NCBI GenBank assembly: GCA_027577415.1
Contig: JANBQS010000020.1
Span: 1 to 61,058 of the forward strand
Direction: 5' to 3'
DNA: 61,058 nucleotides
Origin: Coemansia sp. RSA 922
Lineage: Eukaryota; Kickxellomycota; Kickxellomycetes; Kickxellales; Kickxellaceae
Made by a program: the position numbers and the translations under genes. Of this stretch, positions 27,311 through 37,220 are shown piece by piece. Positions within the stretch are counted from its first letter, which is position 1; the number at the start of each line of letters is the position of its first letter. The notes under the pieces are model-generated. The model ran no database searches. It was given only the letters and a program-made list of their open reading frames with translations, and had not been told where the DNA came from.

Positions 27311-29260
27311 ATGAGCATCACGGCTGTGGATACTTTGGATAATGACGATACAAGTTCTACAGTGGGTGCCATGCAGTTGTTCCTAGAGAGCTGCTACAAC
27401 GCAGAGCTAAAAGACTTGCTGGACGACGAGAATACTAGCAGTTTGGCAGTGGACCTGGGCAAAGTAATAGAATTCAACGTGGAATTAGCGCAAACGATTC
27501 TCGACCGAGCCACATTCTGCCTCCCGCTATTCAACGTGGCACTTGTCTCAGCGTTGCGCAAACTGACAGGGACGACAACAAGCTCAGTGGACGGAGCGCG
27601 AGTACGCGTGGAGCACTTGCCCAACCACCCGGCGTTGCAGCGCACAAAAATGCCTGGGTCGGAGGACGTCGGGCACTTGCTTACGATCTCTGGTACGGTG
27701 ATACGCACGGGCATGGTGAAGATGATGGAGACGCAGAAGCGATACGCGTGCCTCAAATGCCGAGGAACCTTTGTCGTACGCGCCCAACTGGAACAATACA
27801 ACTACATCCCCAAGCCCGCTAGGTGTTTGGCGCCGGGCGAGGACTATTGCAACTCCAATGCCTTTGCGCCCGTCGAGGGCTTGGACGCGTTGGAGGCGAG
27901 GCTTTGCTGTACGGACTACCAGGAGATCAAAATCCAGGAGCAGGTCGGAAGACTGGCGCTGGGCACTATACCGAGGTCCATTGTGGTTATTTTGGAAGCC
28001 AATCTAGTCGATGTTCTAAAGTCTGGCGACTCCGCCCTTGTCACCGGCACCTTGGTACGCAGATGGCGAGGCGAAAGCGCGTGCGACCGGCCAGATATTG
28101 CACTGGCGCTTTACGCGACTAGTGTCAACGCCGGCACGAGCGGCGGGTCTTTGGTCTCAATCACCAATGATTTCAAGCTTGGCTTCCGCTCCTTCTGGCA
28201 GACACACGCGTCGGCACCAATGCGAGGGCGCGACATAATAGTCGCGAGCATGTGTCCGCAAGTATACGGCCTATACTACATTAAATTGGCAGTCCTCCTC
28301 ATATTGATCGGCGGCGTGGCTCGCGCTGACTCCTCGGGGCTGAGGGTGCGTGGAGAGGCTCATCTTTTGCTGGTGGGAGATCCGGGGACGGCCAAATCTC
28401 AGTTCCTCAAGTACGCGGCTAAACTAATTCCACGTTCGGTTCTGACTACTGGTATTGGCTCGACTAGTGCTGGCCTTACTGTGACGGCAGTTAGGGATGG
28501 TGCTGAATGGCAGTTAGAGGCCGGCGCGTTGGTGCTTGCTGACCGCGGGATCTGCTGTATCGACGAGTTTGGGAGTATAAGGGATGCGGAAAAGGGAACT
28601 GTATTGGAAGCCATGGAGCAGCAAAGTATATCGGTGGCGAAAGCCGGTATTGTATGTAAACTTAACGCACGGTGTTCGGTGTTGGCTGCCATGAACCCCA
28701 AAAGTAAATACGACTTGGAATCATCCCTAGCCATCAACACCGCCCTTTCGTCGCCGCTGCTCAGTCGGTTTGATCTCATCTTGGTTATGCTCGATTCGCC
28801 CAACGAAAAGTGGGATAACCGAGTATCCTCATTTATTATCGATGGGCAGAATATGGATGACGAGGACCATCCCGTGTGGCCGTTTGACGAGCTGCAGGCT
28901 TACATAGCATATGTCAAAACTAGTATACATCCTGTTTCGACGCCCGACAGCGAGCGGGTACTGACAAAGTACTATCAGATTCAGAGACAAAGAGACTCGG
29001 CCAACGCTTCACGTACCACTATTCGGCTCCTCGAATCGCTGATAAGGTTGTCGCAGGCTCACGCCAGACTGATGTTTAGAGACAAAGTGCTAGTCCAAGA
29101 CGCCGTAATAGCCGTAGTATTAATGGAAACTACCATGCTATCTGCCTCAATACTGGGCTTTGCGAATGACGCCCTGCGTACGACGTTTCCAGAAGATTCA
29201 CAAAATTTCTATCAAGATCTAGAAACACTTGTATTGCAAAGACTAGATATTTCCAAGTAA
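27311..29260 (+). CDS. MCM9: DNA helicase MCM9
   Basis: 649 residues from the ATG at 27311. N-terminal MCM domain with a zinc-ribbon (YACLKCRGTF...C...C, about 150-190) and the MCM9-typical YQEIKIQEQVGRLALGTIPR. AAA+ core: Walker A GDPGTAKSQFLKYAAK (about 355), LTTGIGSTSAGLTVTAVRD, Walker B GICCIDEFGSI (about 420), SVAKAGIV, and arginine finger SPLLSRFDL (about 480), then LDSPNEKWD. The choice of MCM9 over MCM2-8 rests on the helicase segment and this IQEQ/IPR region. MCM9 partners MCM8 in recombination and inter-strand crosslink repair. The protein ends shortly after the winged-helix-like region, without the long C-terminal tail of animal MCM9. It converges on the Sec72-like gene with only 6 bases between stop codons. 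Confidence 0.9.
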   Translation: MSITAVDTLDNDDTSSTVGAMQLFLESCYNAELKDLLDDENTSSLAVDLGKVIEFNVELAQTILDRATFCLPLFNVALVSALRKLTGTTTSSVDGARVRVEHLPNHPALQRTKMPGSEDVGHLLTISGTVIRTGMVKMMETQKRYACLKCRGTFVVRAQLEQYNYIPKPARCLAPGEDYCNSNAFAPVEGLDALEARLCCTDYQEIKIQEQVGRLALGTIPRSIVVILEANLVDVLKSGDSALVTGTLVRRWRGESACDRPDIALALYATSVNAGTSGGSLVSITNDFKLGFRSFWQTHASAPMRGRDIIVASMCPQVYGLYYIKLAVLLILIGGVARADSSGLRVRGEAHLLLVGDPGTAKSQFLKYAAKLIPRSVLTTGIGSTSAGLTVTAVRDGAEWQLEAGALVLADRGICCIDEFGSIRDAEKGTVLEAMEQQSISVAKAGIVCKLNARCSVLAAMNPKSKYDLESSLAINTALSSPLLSRFDLILVMLDSPNEKWDNRVSSFIIDGQNMDDEDHPVWPFDELQAYIAYVKTSIHPVSTPDSERVLTKYYQIQRQRDSANASRTTIRLLESLIRLSQAHARLMFRDKVLVQDAVIAVVLMETTMLSASILGFANDALRTTFPEDSQNFYQDLETLVLQRLDISK

Positions 29261-29266
29261 ATGAAT

Positions 29267-29893
29267 TCAAACCAACTTTTGTACCGTTTCCACTGCCGAC
29301 TTCATCTCCTTAGCCTCTGGGTCCAATTGACTTCCGATTTGAAACTCATTGGCAGCCTGTCCACAACGACCCAAGCCCATTAAAGCTCTACCCATTCTAA
29401 AATGCCCTTTACTCCAAGCCCTCTTCAGTCTGGTCACCACCTCAGTATCCCAGTACGCTTCCGACGCATGTCCCAGTTCCAATAGGCACGCCGCCCTATT
29501 AGACATTAGGACGGCCATTTCCTCCATCGAAGTCTGAGCCGAATCCCACAAAGGTCTCTGGGCAGCAACATTAATAGCCTCTGTGTACTTTTGCGCCGCT
29601 TCGAAATGACACTGAGCACGGAACTGGTCATTACCCTCGGTTTTCAACTTTTGAATAGCTGAAGCCAATTGCGGGTTTGGTGGTGGTAGTGCTCCACGGT
29701 TGGCAGTCAATTGACGGGTTAGGAAATTGTGTGTAGAGTAATCTACGTTACACTCCAGACATACTTGCTTCATATGACTACTGCAGTGGAGTAGACCGTC
29801 GAGAATAGTCACAGTCGACAGAGTCGGTAGAACGTACGCTGGTGCACTGGTGTCAGTGGGAAACAAGGGGCGAGGTCCGAATGACGAAGCCAT
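29267..29893 (-). CDS. Sec72-like TPR subunit of the post-translational translocon
   Basis: 208 residues from the ATG at 29893. The first half holds a short conserved block with a Cys pair (VCLECNVDYSTHNFL). The second half is three TPR-like helix pairs: KLKTEGNDQFRAQCHFEAAQ, LMSNRAACLLELGHASEAYW, KGHFRMGRALMGLGRC. This layout matches fungal Sec72, a peripheral cytosolic component of the Sec62/63 complex at the ER that receives chaperone-bound precursors. A different TPR co-chaperone cannot be excluded. The start follows a T/A-rich leader. Its stop lies 6 bases from that of MCM9. Confidence 0.7.
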   Translation of the reverse strand: MASSFGPRPLFPTDTSAPAYVLPTLSTVTILDGLLHCSSHMKQVCLECNVDYSTHNFLTRQLTANRGALPPPNPQLASAIQKLKTEGNDQFRAQCHFEAAQKYTEAINVAAQRPLWDSAQTSMEEMAVLMSNRAACLLELGHASEAYWDTEVVTRLKRAWSKGHFRMGRALMGLGRCGQAANEFQIGSQLDPEAKEMKSAVETVQKLV

Positions 29894-30196
29894 CTTTAAA
29901 AAAAGAATATTATTAAAATGCAAAAGAGAGTGGAGACAAAGTGCCTCGCTACTATTCTCTTGTGTCCATCGTTTATTGGCCGCTTCCCTCTAGATTAAAT
30001 CTGTTGATCGAATCAAGCACGTGACAAAGTAGTAGTGACGATTTACTTACTGAGCGATAAGTCGCCTAGGTAGCCAGTGCTGCTGACATCGGAGCGAGAT
30101 CCATCTTCAGCTGTGCTGCCTTGGCGCTAGTAATCCTGTTAAATTTGTGAATATCAAATACTGTAAATATAAAATTGAACTATGAGGGATCGCTAA
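29894..30196. other. Intergenic region
   Basis: Promoter of the Sec72-like gene with a CACGTG core near 30018. No gene seen. Confidence 0.45.
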
Positions 30197-30472
30197 AATC
30201 GGCTATCATGCTGGGGGGTGGCCATATCCAAAAGGAGAAACAGTGTTGCGTGCATCATAGAACAGCGCGCCGACCCATGTGATCAGTCCAATGGTCCACA
30301 CAATGACAACACACGCTTGCCGGATGTCCCAGACTCTCAATGCCCAAATGCCCCGCCGCCAATAGCTGATCGCCCGCCTACAAAGAGGCTCGACTCGGCG
30401 ACACTAAGGATAGCGGGAAAGGCGTATTTCCGGCTATGGAAACGGGCCATGAAAAGGCTATATAAACATTAA
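30197..30472 (+). pseudogene. C-terminal remnant related to the 190-aa tandem-family protein
   Basis: An open stretch of 91 codons without an ATG ends in DSATLRIAGKAYFRLWKRAM plus KRLYKH. The protein at 21047-21619 ends in DSTTLRASRKASIRPWKKAT plus KKFYK; the spacing is identical and about half of the residues match. Upstream of this tail both are rich in Asp, Pro and Ser. The N-terminal family domain is absent here, with a TAA in frame at 30194. It is either a truncated copy or the last exon of a gene whose first part I cannot see. Confidence 0.5.
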
Positions 30473-30900
30473 CCTGTCGGCATTCAGAGGTAGATTATTG
30501 TTCTCACTTTTATATACGCTCATATTTATTATATTCTATATGCTAAAAAGTTCGCTACGCTCACTAAGTAACAACTGCTTGCTTTCGAGTATTATGTGAA
30601 TTCTAGCAAGCGGATCAAGGATTGTGTACAGATAATTCGATTACAAAGTTTTTACTTGTTGACCTCATTCGCATACCAAAAGCACGCACAAGGCACCGAG
30701 TGAATAGAGAAACATTTTGAAGTGAAGACGCACGTATGCAAATGGCGCGATATTGGCAATATTTGTAGCTATGCTATGCTGCTCTCAGTGAGAATATTAT
30801 TTGCAAGTTGAGACTATATTTATTTGCGAAACTTGATATAAATATAATTTTTAAATACCCAAGCTATTCTTTTGAGGGTTGGCATGCTGAGGCCAAGTAC
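30473..30900. other. Intergenic region
   Basis: AT-rich 3' flanks of the two convergent neighbours. No gene, RNA or repeat was recognised. Confidence 0.45.
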
Positions 30901-31464
30901 CTAGGATGTCGAAGGTGAATAGCGAGTAGGTGGCCAAAATGACTGTGGCGGAGAAGAGTCCTGTACTGGAAGTGGATTACCAGGGCGCATAAAAGGAGAG
31001 GGTCGATTACGCGTTTGATACCAATACGACTGCGGTGAAGGTGTGGGACCAGGATGACTCCATTCTGGGCCCAATGGAGGTGAGTCGCGTGTTAGGGATC
31101 CGACTAGCTGGGGTGAATTTAAAAGGGGCGTATGTTTCTGTGGGTATATTGGGCGAGGCGCATAGAACTGGGGAGCAGTGGTTGTTTGCTGCGAAGAACT
31201 CAATGCATTTTTCTGAGACCATGAAAATGTGTGGGATTCCACAGGAGTAGAAGGCGAACTGGCTGCTTCCGGATCAAAATAGTGGCCAGATTCCAAGCTG
31301 TCTTCCGATGGAGATGAAGGCTGTGTTGCCGGTATAGCTGTTGAATGTGGAGGATGCGATGAGGGTGACTGGGTAGAGATGTTTTGCTTGGGCGTCTGGC
31401 TGAGCTGCGAGTAGTTTCTTTTTGGATCCATTGGTGGTTGCGTGCTCTGCCAGCTCATGTGCAT
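30901..31464 (-). CDS. Pro/Ser/Gln-rich low-complexity protein (187 aa)
   Basis: 187 residues from the ATG at 31464 (a second ATG is two codons later), with a good TATA box about 80 bases upstream. Composition is dominated by Pro, Ser, Gln and Thr, with no predicted fold. Near the C-terminus two copies of a Trp-containing motif can be aligned: PSPQSYWYQTRNRPSPF and PPQSFWPPTRYSPS. Earlier copies are looser (TTAPQFYAPRPIYP). Such repeated aromatic residues in disordered sequence suit a sticker-and-spacer condensate protein, a transcription activation domain, or a polymerase CTD-like tail; none is proven. No signal peptide. I do not recognise the gene. Confidence 0.6.
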   Translation of the reverse strand: MHMSWQSTQPPMDPKRNYSQLSQTPKQNISTQSPSSHPPHSTAIPATQPSSPSEDSLESGHYFDPEAASSPSTPVESHTFSWSQKNALSSSQQTTTAPQFYAPRPIYPQKHTPLLNSPQLVGSLTRDSPPLGPEWSHPGPTPSPQSYWYQTRNRPSPFMRPGNPLPVQDSSPPQSFWPPTRYSPSTS

Positions 31465-32197
31465 TAATATTAACAGTAAGGGGTTGGTTGAAGAAGATGC
31501 AGTGTTTCCACGGCAAAAGTGATAGGGACGAGTACACTAGGGGTATTTATAACGTAGTTCCGATGCTGGAGTGCCGGGTCTTACGTAATGACATTGGAAG
31601 ACTGTGGAAGAAAGTGAAGTGGCGGTACGCAGCTACTTTTGTTGGGTTTCCCCAACCAACAATACTAATAAGGTTACCAATCCAAGCCACTGGGCTGGGT
31701 ATGTACCCCAGAGCAGCCACATAGATATTTTTTTTGGTGCATTCAACGTGTTCATCAATGGCTCCGATCTACACATGACCAAGTATTTGCAACCCAATAC
31801 ACAAAAGGGGATATATTGAAAGCCCCCCAACCGAGTTTCAAGCGAAAGTGACGTCATTAGCGTCATTTTTTTTATAAAAAGAAATTGGTTGTGTGGTTTG
31901 AAGGGTATTGCGGATTAAAAGTGCTGCATTTATACTTGTAAGCCGAGGTAATTCTTCTCGCTGGTTCATGTACGGAGTGATTTGATTAGGACTTTTTGGT
32001 CTGAGCTTTTTTTTTTTTCTAGTTCGGTTTGTATCTGAAAAAAAAGTATATAATCATGCTAACAACCCGGGCTTCACTTATCGCCTGTCTAAATTGAATG
32101 AATTCCTGCTCTTTTAAATACTTTTTTTATCGTAACTGTAGACATTCAGGCGGGAGCTATGCAAAGTTATACTGAAAATGCTACGTAAAGGCGGGCA
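31465..32197. other. Intergenic region with CRE-type site
   Basis: Contains the TATA box of the Pro/Ser/Gln-rich gene and a perfect TGACGTCA at 31849-31856 followed after three bases by GCGTCA. The rest is T-rich. No coding frame of interest. Confidence 0.5.
31544..31551 (-). promoter_or_regulatory. TATA box of the Pro/Ser/Gln-rich gene
   Basis: GTTATAAATACCCC on the minus strand, about 80 bases upstream of the ATG at 31464. Confidence 0.55.
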
Positions 32198-34558
32198 CTA
32201 CTTTGAGATCGGTTTCTTAGTGCGCTTGACTGCTTTCCGTGTAGCGCGTTGATGACTGTCGTCGTTAGCCCGCTTTTTGTCACTGGTTGAAGGCTTGCTG
32301 CGGTTAATGTTATTATTGCCCGCGGGTACGTCGTTTTCCTTCTTGCTTAGCAGCGCCTTGGCTTGGCTGCGTGTCCTAGGAGGATTGTTTGTAGGTGGGT
32401 TCGCATTTCTCGAGTCCCTAGCTTTGGTACCGCCTTACGGCGGTGGGTCTTTGATACCAGCTTGCACAATTTTAGCGCACTCAGTCTCCATGTCGAAGCC
32501 GTTAGTATTGGGTTTGGCAGTATCGACTCCTTTTCCCTTGCGATCCTCAATGCTGAGATCGCCGCCCGGCATTGCGATAACACCATCAAGCATACCCTGC
32601 GCCGAACTACTAGAGGGAGCTTGCTCAATTCTCGGTACACGCGGAGCAAGAGTAGCCATCTCAAGTGACAGCAGAGGTTGGGCTGCTAGCGGTGTGACCA
32701 TACTCTTGATGTTTTTGGCATTGACCTCGCCCATGAACGTCACAGCAGCCGACTCATCGAACACGCGTGGAAAGTCGGTGTTTTCCAAAATGCGGGCGCC
32801 AATATGTTTGCCGTTGTCGAAGAAGAGAAACCGGCGCATAGCCTGTAGAAGCTCTTTTGGAACTGAAATGGTATCCGACCTTACGCTAAAGCAGCTCAAA
32901 AAGCACTTGTCTGATAATGTACATGTTATGCGTGTGTAGCCGGCAGTTTTGTTGCTGAGGAATGTAAACCCGACTGGCTGTTCCCCTGTGTCGCCAGCCC
33001 GCGGGCGGTCAGAGAAGGCATCAAGGACAACGTACATTAACGACTCCAAGTCGTCATAGATGCTGCGCTTCACTGCCTCTAGTAGCAATCGCGTGCTCAT
33101 GCACAATGGCGTGCCCGTAAACGGATCCATCAACTCTTCCGCCGCTATGACCTCGTCCCAGTCAAAGGTCCAGTAGGTCGCGAGCTGCTTGGCGAAAGCC
33201 TCGTCGTCCGGTCGCTTAATGATCTTCGCACAACCCCAGTCAATAACATACATTTTGCCACCCTTGGTGGCGATGTTGCCAGCCGAGATGTCACGGTGAA
33301 GCACGTTTGCTGCGAGCGCTGCTGACAGTGTTGACACAACTTGGCGAATGTATGGTGCCATTTCGAGCGCAGCTTTGGCTCTGGTCTTCATATTGCTGTG
33401 GAGTCCACGAATGTGATCAACGATAGATATGCCACAGTACTCCAACACCAAGAACTCCAAACGGTAACCGTCGAGGTTCTTAATGATGACGCCTCTCAGG
33501 TAGACCTTTGGAATATTTGGCACTTGGTGTTCCTCTAGCGCCCTGTACACGGCGCCCTCAGGCAGCCGATTCGTCTGAATCCACGAGAGCTTTAGTACTG
33601 CTGGATTGCCCTTGTACGTGGCGTCGAACAGATACGCACATCGGCCAGCAATACGCACTGAGCGGCTTATTAGGCCACCCACAAATACATCAGTATCCAG
33701 CGAGCCAAAGGCAATAGCCTCTCCAAGACTACTGTCCAGAGGAGAAATGGCGGCTGGAGTGGTGCTCGTATCGATCCTCCATTTGGTAGGGACTTTTACA
33801 GAATCGAAGAGGAATTCAAACTTCCCAACTGGCAGTGTGAGAAAGAACCACAGCCGTCGAAGTGACTCGCCGATAGACTCTGACATGGCCACCCTGTTAT
33901 CAATGTCCGTCCCAAACAAAACAGGCCCAATGTACGTCCTGAGGTACCCCCTGTGGGTAAAAACAATTAAGTCCAGCTGGTGCCCGTACAAGAAGAAAAC
34001 AGGAATGTACTTGCGCATCGGCTGACACGCTCGAAGCTCCAGCGCATAGTCCGCCAGTTGCCCAATATGCGCGAGATAGGCATTGGCATCATTTGTCCAC
34101 TTTTTCGCCTCTAGGACGATACTGACACTACTGCAAGCCCTTGGTAAGCGCGCGTTTGGGATGAACAACACGTCGGGCTTAAGTTCTGTTCCACTAAGGA
34201 AGGTCCTTTGGCCATTGAAAATTTTGTGTGTCATTTGGGGGCACCATTCCAGTCGGCTCCTCTCTGCCTGGTTGCGCATAAACCTGACCACGTCAAAGAA
34301 ACCCTCGATAAACGTAGCCTTGGCCACACCATTGCCCAAAGTAGGAACTCTGTCGGCGTTATCGGCAAACAGGCCTTCAGTTGACTTTTCGTATTCGTCA
34401 TACTCTGCCGTCAGTTTAAGATAGCGCAGGAGATCGGGGAATTCGAGCCGAGTGCCCAACTTTTCCAACGTCCTCGCCAGCTTGTTTTGCCGAGCAGCGA
34501 CCTGTGGATCCTCATACTCATCGCTCGACTGGAGACACCCCTTGTGTGATATAGACAT
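32198..34558 (-). CDS. Fungal-type (FunK1) protein kinase
   Basis: Best model: join of 34558-32439 and 32375-32198, giving 765 residues. The N-terminal half is the family-specific region (LKPDVLFIPN, YIPVFFLYGHQLDLIVFTHRG, VPTKWRIDTS). The kinase half has VLHRDISAGNIATKG as catalytic loop and VIDWGCAKII, with DWG in place of DFG, as is normal for this family. A TAA lies in frame at 32435-32437, but it sits inside GTAAGG. Removing a 63-nt intron (32438-32376, GTAAGG to CCTAG) keeps the frame and adds a Lys/Arg-rich tail ending KRTKKPISK, the type of nuclear-localisation tail seen in these kinases. Without splicing the protein ends at KDPPP. The ATG at 34558 (MSISHKG) is the only good start; no ATG lies further upstream in frame. 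Substrates are unknown. Confidence 0.85.
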
Positions 34559-34833
34559 GTAGCGTGTTAACAATATGCTAATAAGTAAAGTGCGAATTTG
34601 GTATGTGCAAGTGAATAAATAAAGTGAAGCAAAAGAATACAAAAAAACCGCAGTCCATTATAATATCGTAAACAGTCTCTCTTTTTAAGAGAGTTGATTA
34701 GATCAGAATCAAATCTAACCTGTTAGAGATTATCGATGTTGCTTTTTGGATTTGCTGTTGGCCTTTTTCTCCTCTGCTCACCTCGATTTTCTAATTTATC
34801 TCTATTGTATTTTTTTACTCTTGATCTCTGTGC

Positions 34834-35226
34834 ATGTTTAGCACCCTTTTCTATCCCGCTACACGACGGTTTATAAAGCAAATGTCGACGCATTCCAAAC
34901 CTACTCCAGGACCGATGGAGAGACTAATTCGCGAAAACATTGCCGACACGCTCAAACCGACAGTGCTACTAATAGATAACGAGTCGTACAAGCACCGGCA
35001 CCATGCGGCTATGCGGGATGTCGATAGCACTGAAACGCACTTTCGAGTAACAGTGGTATCGGAGAAGTTTTCTGGACAAAGTCGCATTCAGCGGCAGCGA
35101 TTGATATACTCGTTGTTAAAGACAGAAATGGCGATGGAGGGCGGCATACATGCACTGACATTGGTAACCAAGACGCCCGAGGAGTATGAAGTTGTACCAG
35201 TAGCCTCAAAGTCTGACGCAAGCTAA
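34834..35226 (+). CDS. BolA-like protein, mitochondrial (BOL1 type)
   Basis: 130 residues from the ATG at 34834. The first 25 residues are basic and hydroxylated with no acidic residues (FSTLFYPATRRFIKQ), which suits mitochondrial import. The BolA fold follows: RENIADTLKPTVLLIDNES, then HFRVTVVSEKFSGQSRIQRQ, RLIYSLLKTEM, and IHALTLVTKTPEEY. The conserved invariant histidine of the family lies in IHALTL. BolA1 works with monothiol glutaredoxin 5 in delivering iron-sulfur clusters to mitochondrial enzymes. A downstream ATG (MSTHSK) could give a shorter cytosolic form. Confidence 0.9.
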   Translation: MFSTLFYPATRRFIKQMSTHSKPTPGPMERLIRENIADTLKPTVLLIDNESYKHRHHAAMRDVDSTETHFRVTVVSEKFSGQSRIQRQRLIYSLLKTEMAMEGGIHALTLVTKTPEEYEVVPVASKSDAS

Positions 35227-35588
35227 GAAGCAGTCGCGGATATGCGTTGAATCGCTGTCAATTCTTTGCTGGGCCTGCTGGTTTTGAAGCTATTTCAGCT
35301 ACGTTTTTGCCTTATAACATACAATCTCTTTGCATTTCTGTCTATATTGGATTCCACCTTCCGCACCCGAATAAATCCATGCTATTTTTATGAGCCAATC
35401 CTCTCAGCCACTTTAGCTGTCACCGACTCTACAAAATAATCCGCTCTCACTATCTTCTCCAAACAATCTCACTCACTTGCTGCTCGCTTTTTTGTGGGCA
35501 CAGCCGCCATTATATATAGAGCTGATCTTTATTGACTAGAAGTATATAACAAATCTAATATGTGGCAAGAATATATGTCTAAACACAA
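35227..35588. other. Intergenic region
   Basis: AT-rich flanks of BolA and the broken synthetase. No gene seen. Confidence 0.45.
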
Positions 35589-36549
35589 CTACACACGCTC
35601 GGGGACAGAGTCCTTGATGTAGGGAATAAACTCCACGCCACTCATGAAGGGAACCAGTACCTCGAGGATTCTGAGTCCCTTGGGCGTCTGGTAGGTCTCG
35701 ACTAGGCAGCACAGCGCACGCTCAGTAGCACAAAGCGTAGAGTTCAGGCAGTGGACATACTTCTTTTCGCGGTCGCCCATCTTCTTGGTACCGCACCTAA
35801 TCTCCAGATTGCGCGACTGGTAGTCAGTGCAGTTAGAGCACGACACAAGCTCCAAGTACTGACCCTGAAAGGGGAACCACGCCTCAAGGTCGTACATTTT
35901 AGCGGCGGCATCATTCAGAGCACCCGACACAATGGAAACTACGCGATAAGAGATACCTAGCGACTTGAAAAAGTCTTCAAACGCTCCAATCATCTCCTCA
36001 AAAATCTTCCACGACTTTTCAGGGTCCGTAAGCACAAATTGTTCGATCTTTTCAAACTGGTGCACGCGGAAGATACCCCATGTGTCTTTGCCGTGCGCGC
36101 CAGCCTCCTTGCGGAAGCAAGTCGAGTAGCCGGCGTACTTTAGCGGGAGCTGCTCCGAGGGCATTTTCGAACCACTCGCCCGAGTGGAAGGCCGAGATTG
36201 GTTGCTCTGATGTGGCAATCAGGTACTTGTCATCGCCTTCGCCGTCACCCGAGATCTTGTACAGCTCCTCGTCATATTGCGAAAGCTGGGCAGTCTTGGT
36301 CATCATATCGCGGCACATAAAATAGGGCGTCTGAATCTTTGTGTACCCGCGCTTTCCGAGGTACTGAGGACCGTAGTTAATCAGGGCGAGGGTCAATTTG
36401 ACTCCATCGATAACGTGAGTGCAAATAATCTTATTGCCATCCTCGGTTTTTGCTGACGGGGTGACAGGTGATAAATGGTCTCAGTACGGAAGATCATAGG
36501 TCGTGCCCATACCGGGTTCAAATACAACGACTTTATTATCATTAAACAT
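35589..36549 (-). pseudogene. Seryl-tRNA synthetase fragment, truncated and frameshifted
   Basis: Two overlapping frames together carry the catalytic core of cytosolic seryl-tRNA synthetase. The first has LINYGPQYLGKRGYTKIQTP, QLSQYDEELYKISG and [20 protein letters not shown]. The second has [20 protein letters not shown] (motif 2), [27 protein letters not shown] (motif 3 region) and ends in [12 protein letters not shown]. The switch is at about 36170, where one extra G in AATGCCCTCG breaks EWFEN from PSEQ. The N-terminal third, including the tRNA-binding coiled-coil arm, is missing. Upstream in the same frame is only ATG, 22 codons and TGA (36549-36481). The protein sequence is otherwise hardly damaged, so the break is recent. 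The working synthetase gene must be elsewhere in the genome. Confidence 0.88.
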
Positions 36550-36624
36550 GTACTTTTATTGACAACCTTTTATCATCCAACTATTTGGTTTGTTTTGTTG
36601 TCATTGTCACTTAAACGACGACCA

Positions 36625-36837
36625 ATGCCTTCTCTGTAGCCGCTTCAAACACCTCCACTCCATGCTGTGGAGAAGATTGTGGATCATGTCGCTTACAATA
36701 CCCTGTTAGCACATAAATGTTCCTCCCACTATATCAATATTGAGACTGCCCTGTGGTCTGGAATAATACTGGATAGATATTGCTTACAATATGTACGCAT
36801 TTTAAGAGCCAATTTTCCATATGACTGTATTATTTGA
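36625..36837 (+). pseudogene. F-box-like family N-terminal fragment
   Basis: From the ATG at 36625 the frame reads MPSL, a TAG, then PLQTPPLHAVEKIVDHVAYN, the F-box-like helix of the family, and loses similarity before a stop at 36835. The leucine-rich part is missing. Confidence 0.6.
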
Positions 36838-37220
36838 TATGAATGGCGATCGGGGTACTCTTGTGAACTCTTATGTAAATGCGATCCATGACTGAGAGCG
36901 CAATGATAACAAAAAAGGGCGTTAGCGGATAAGACCAATACACAAACTGTTAAACTGCTTGCTAGTGATCTAATTCGTCAATATTTTTTATATGGCAAAG
37001 GCAAATTGATCCTTTGAGTGGTTGACTGCATGGTGATCTTATTGTCAAAGGCAATACAAATATTCATTTTGGTTGACTGCATTGAGCGCTGGCCGCAGTT
37101 GTCTGAAAAAGGGGGAGAGCCTCCTGAGAAGTCCATAGGTTGCATTTTTTCTTCTCTACTTTTACTAATTTTCAACTCGTCATTTATTTTGTCAAACCCC
37201 CTCCCCAAATAACTGTGAAT
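36838..37220. other. Intergenic region
   Basis: Contains a short direct repeat, TTGACTGCAT near 37021 and 37073 and CAAAGGCAA near 36996 and 37046, upstream of the small gene at 37221. No coding frame seen. Confidence 0.4.

Noticed and set aside
36052..36396. Seryl-tRNA synthetase as an intact short gene
   Set aside because: The frame leaves the family sequence after EWFEN and ends in unrelated residues; the continuation is in another frame, so it is a pseudogene.
36500..36530. B-box-like GGGTTCAAATAC as part of a tRNA gene
   Set aside because: No matching A box or acceptor stem could be built around it. No other convincing tRNA gene was seen by eye; a covariance-model scan would settle this.
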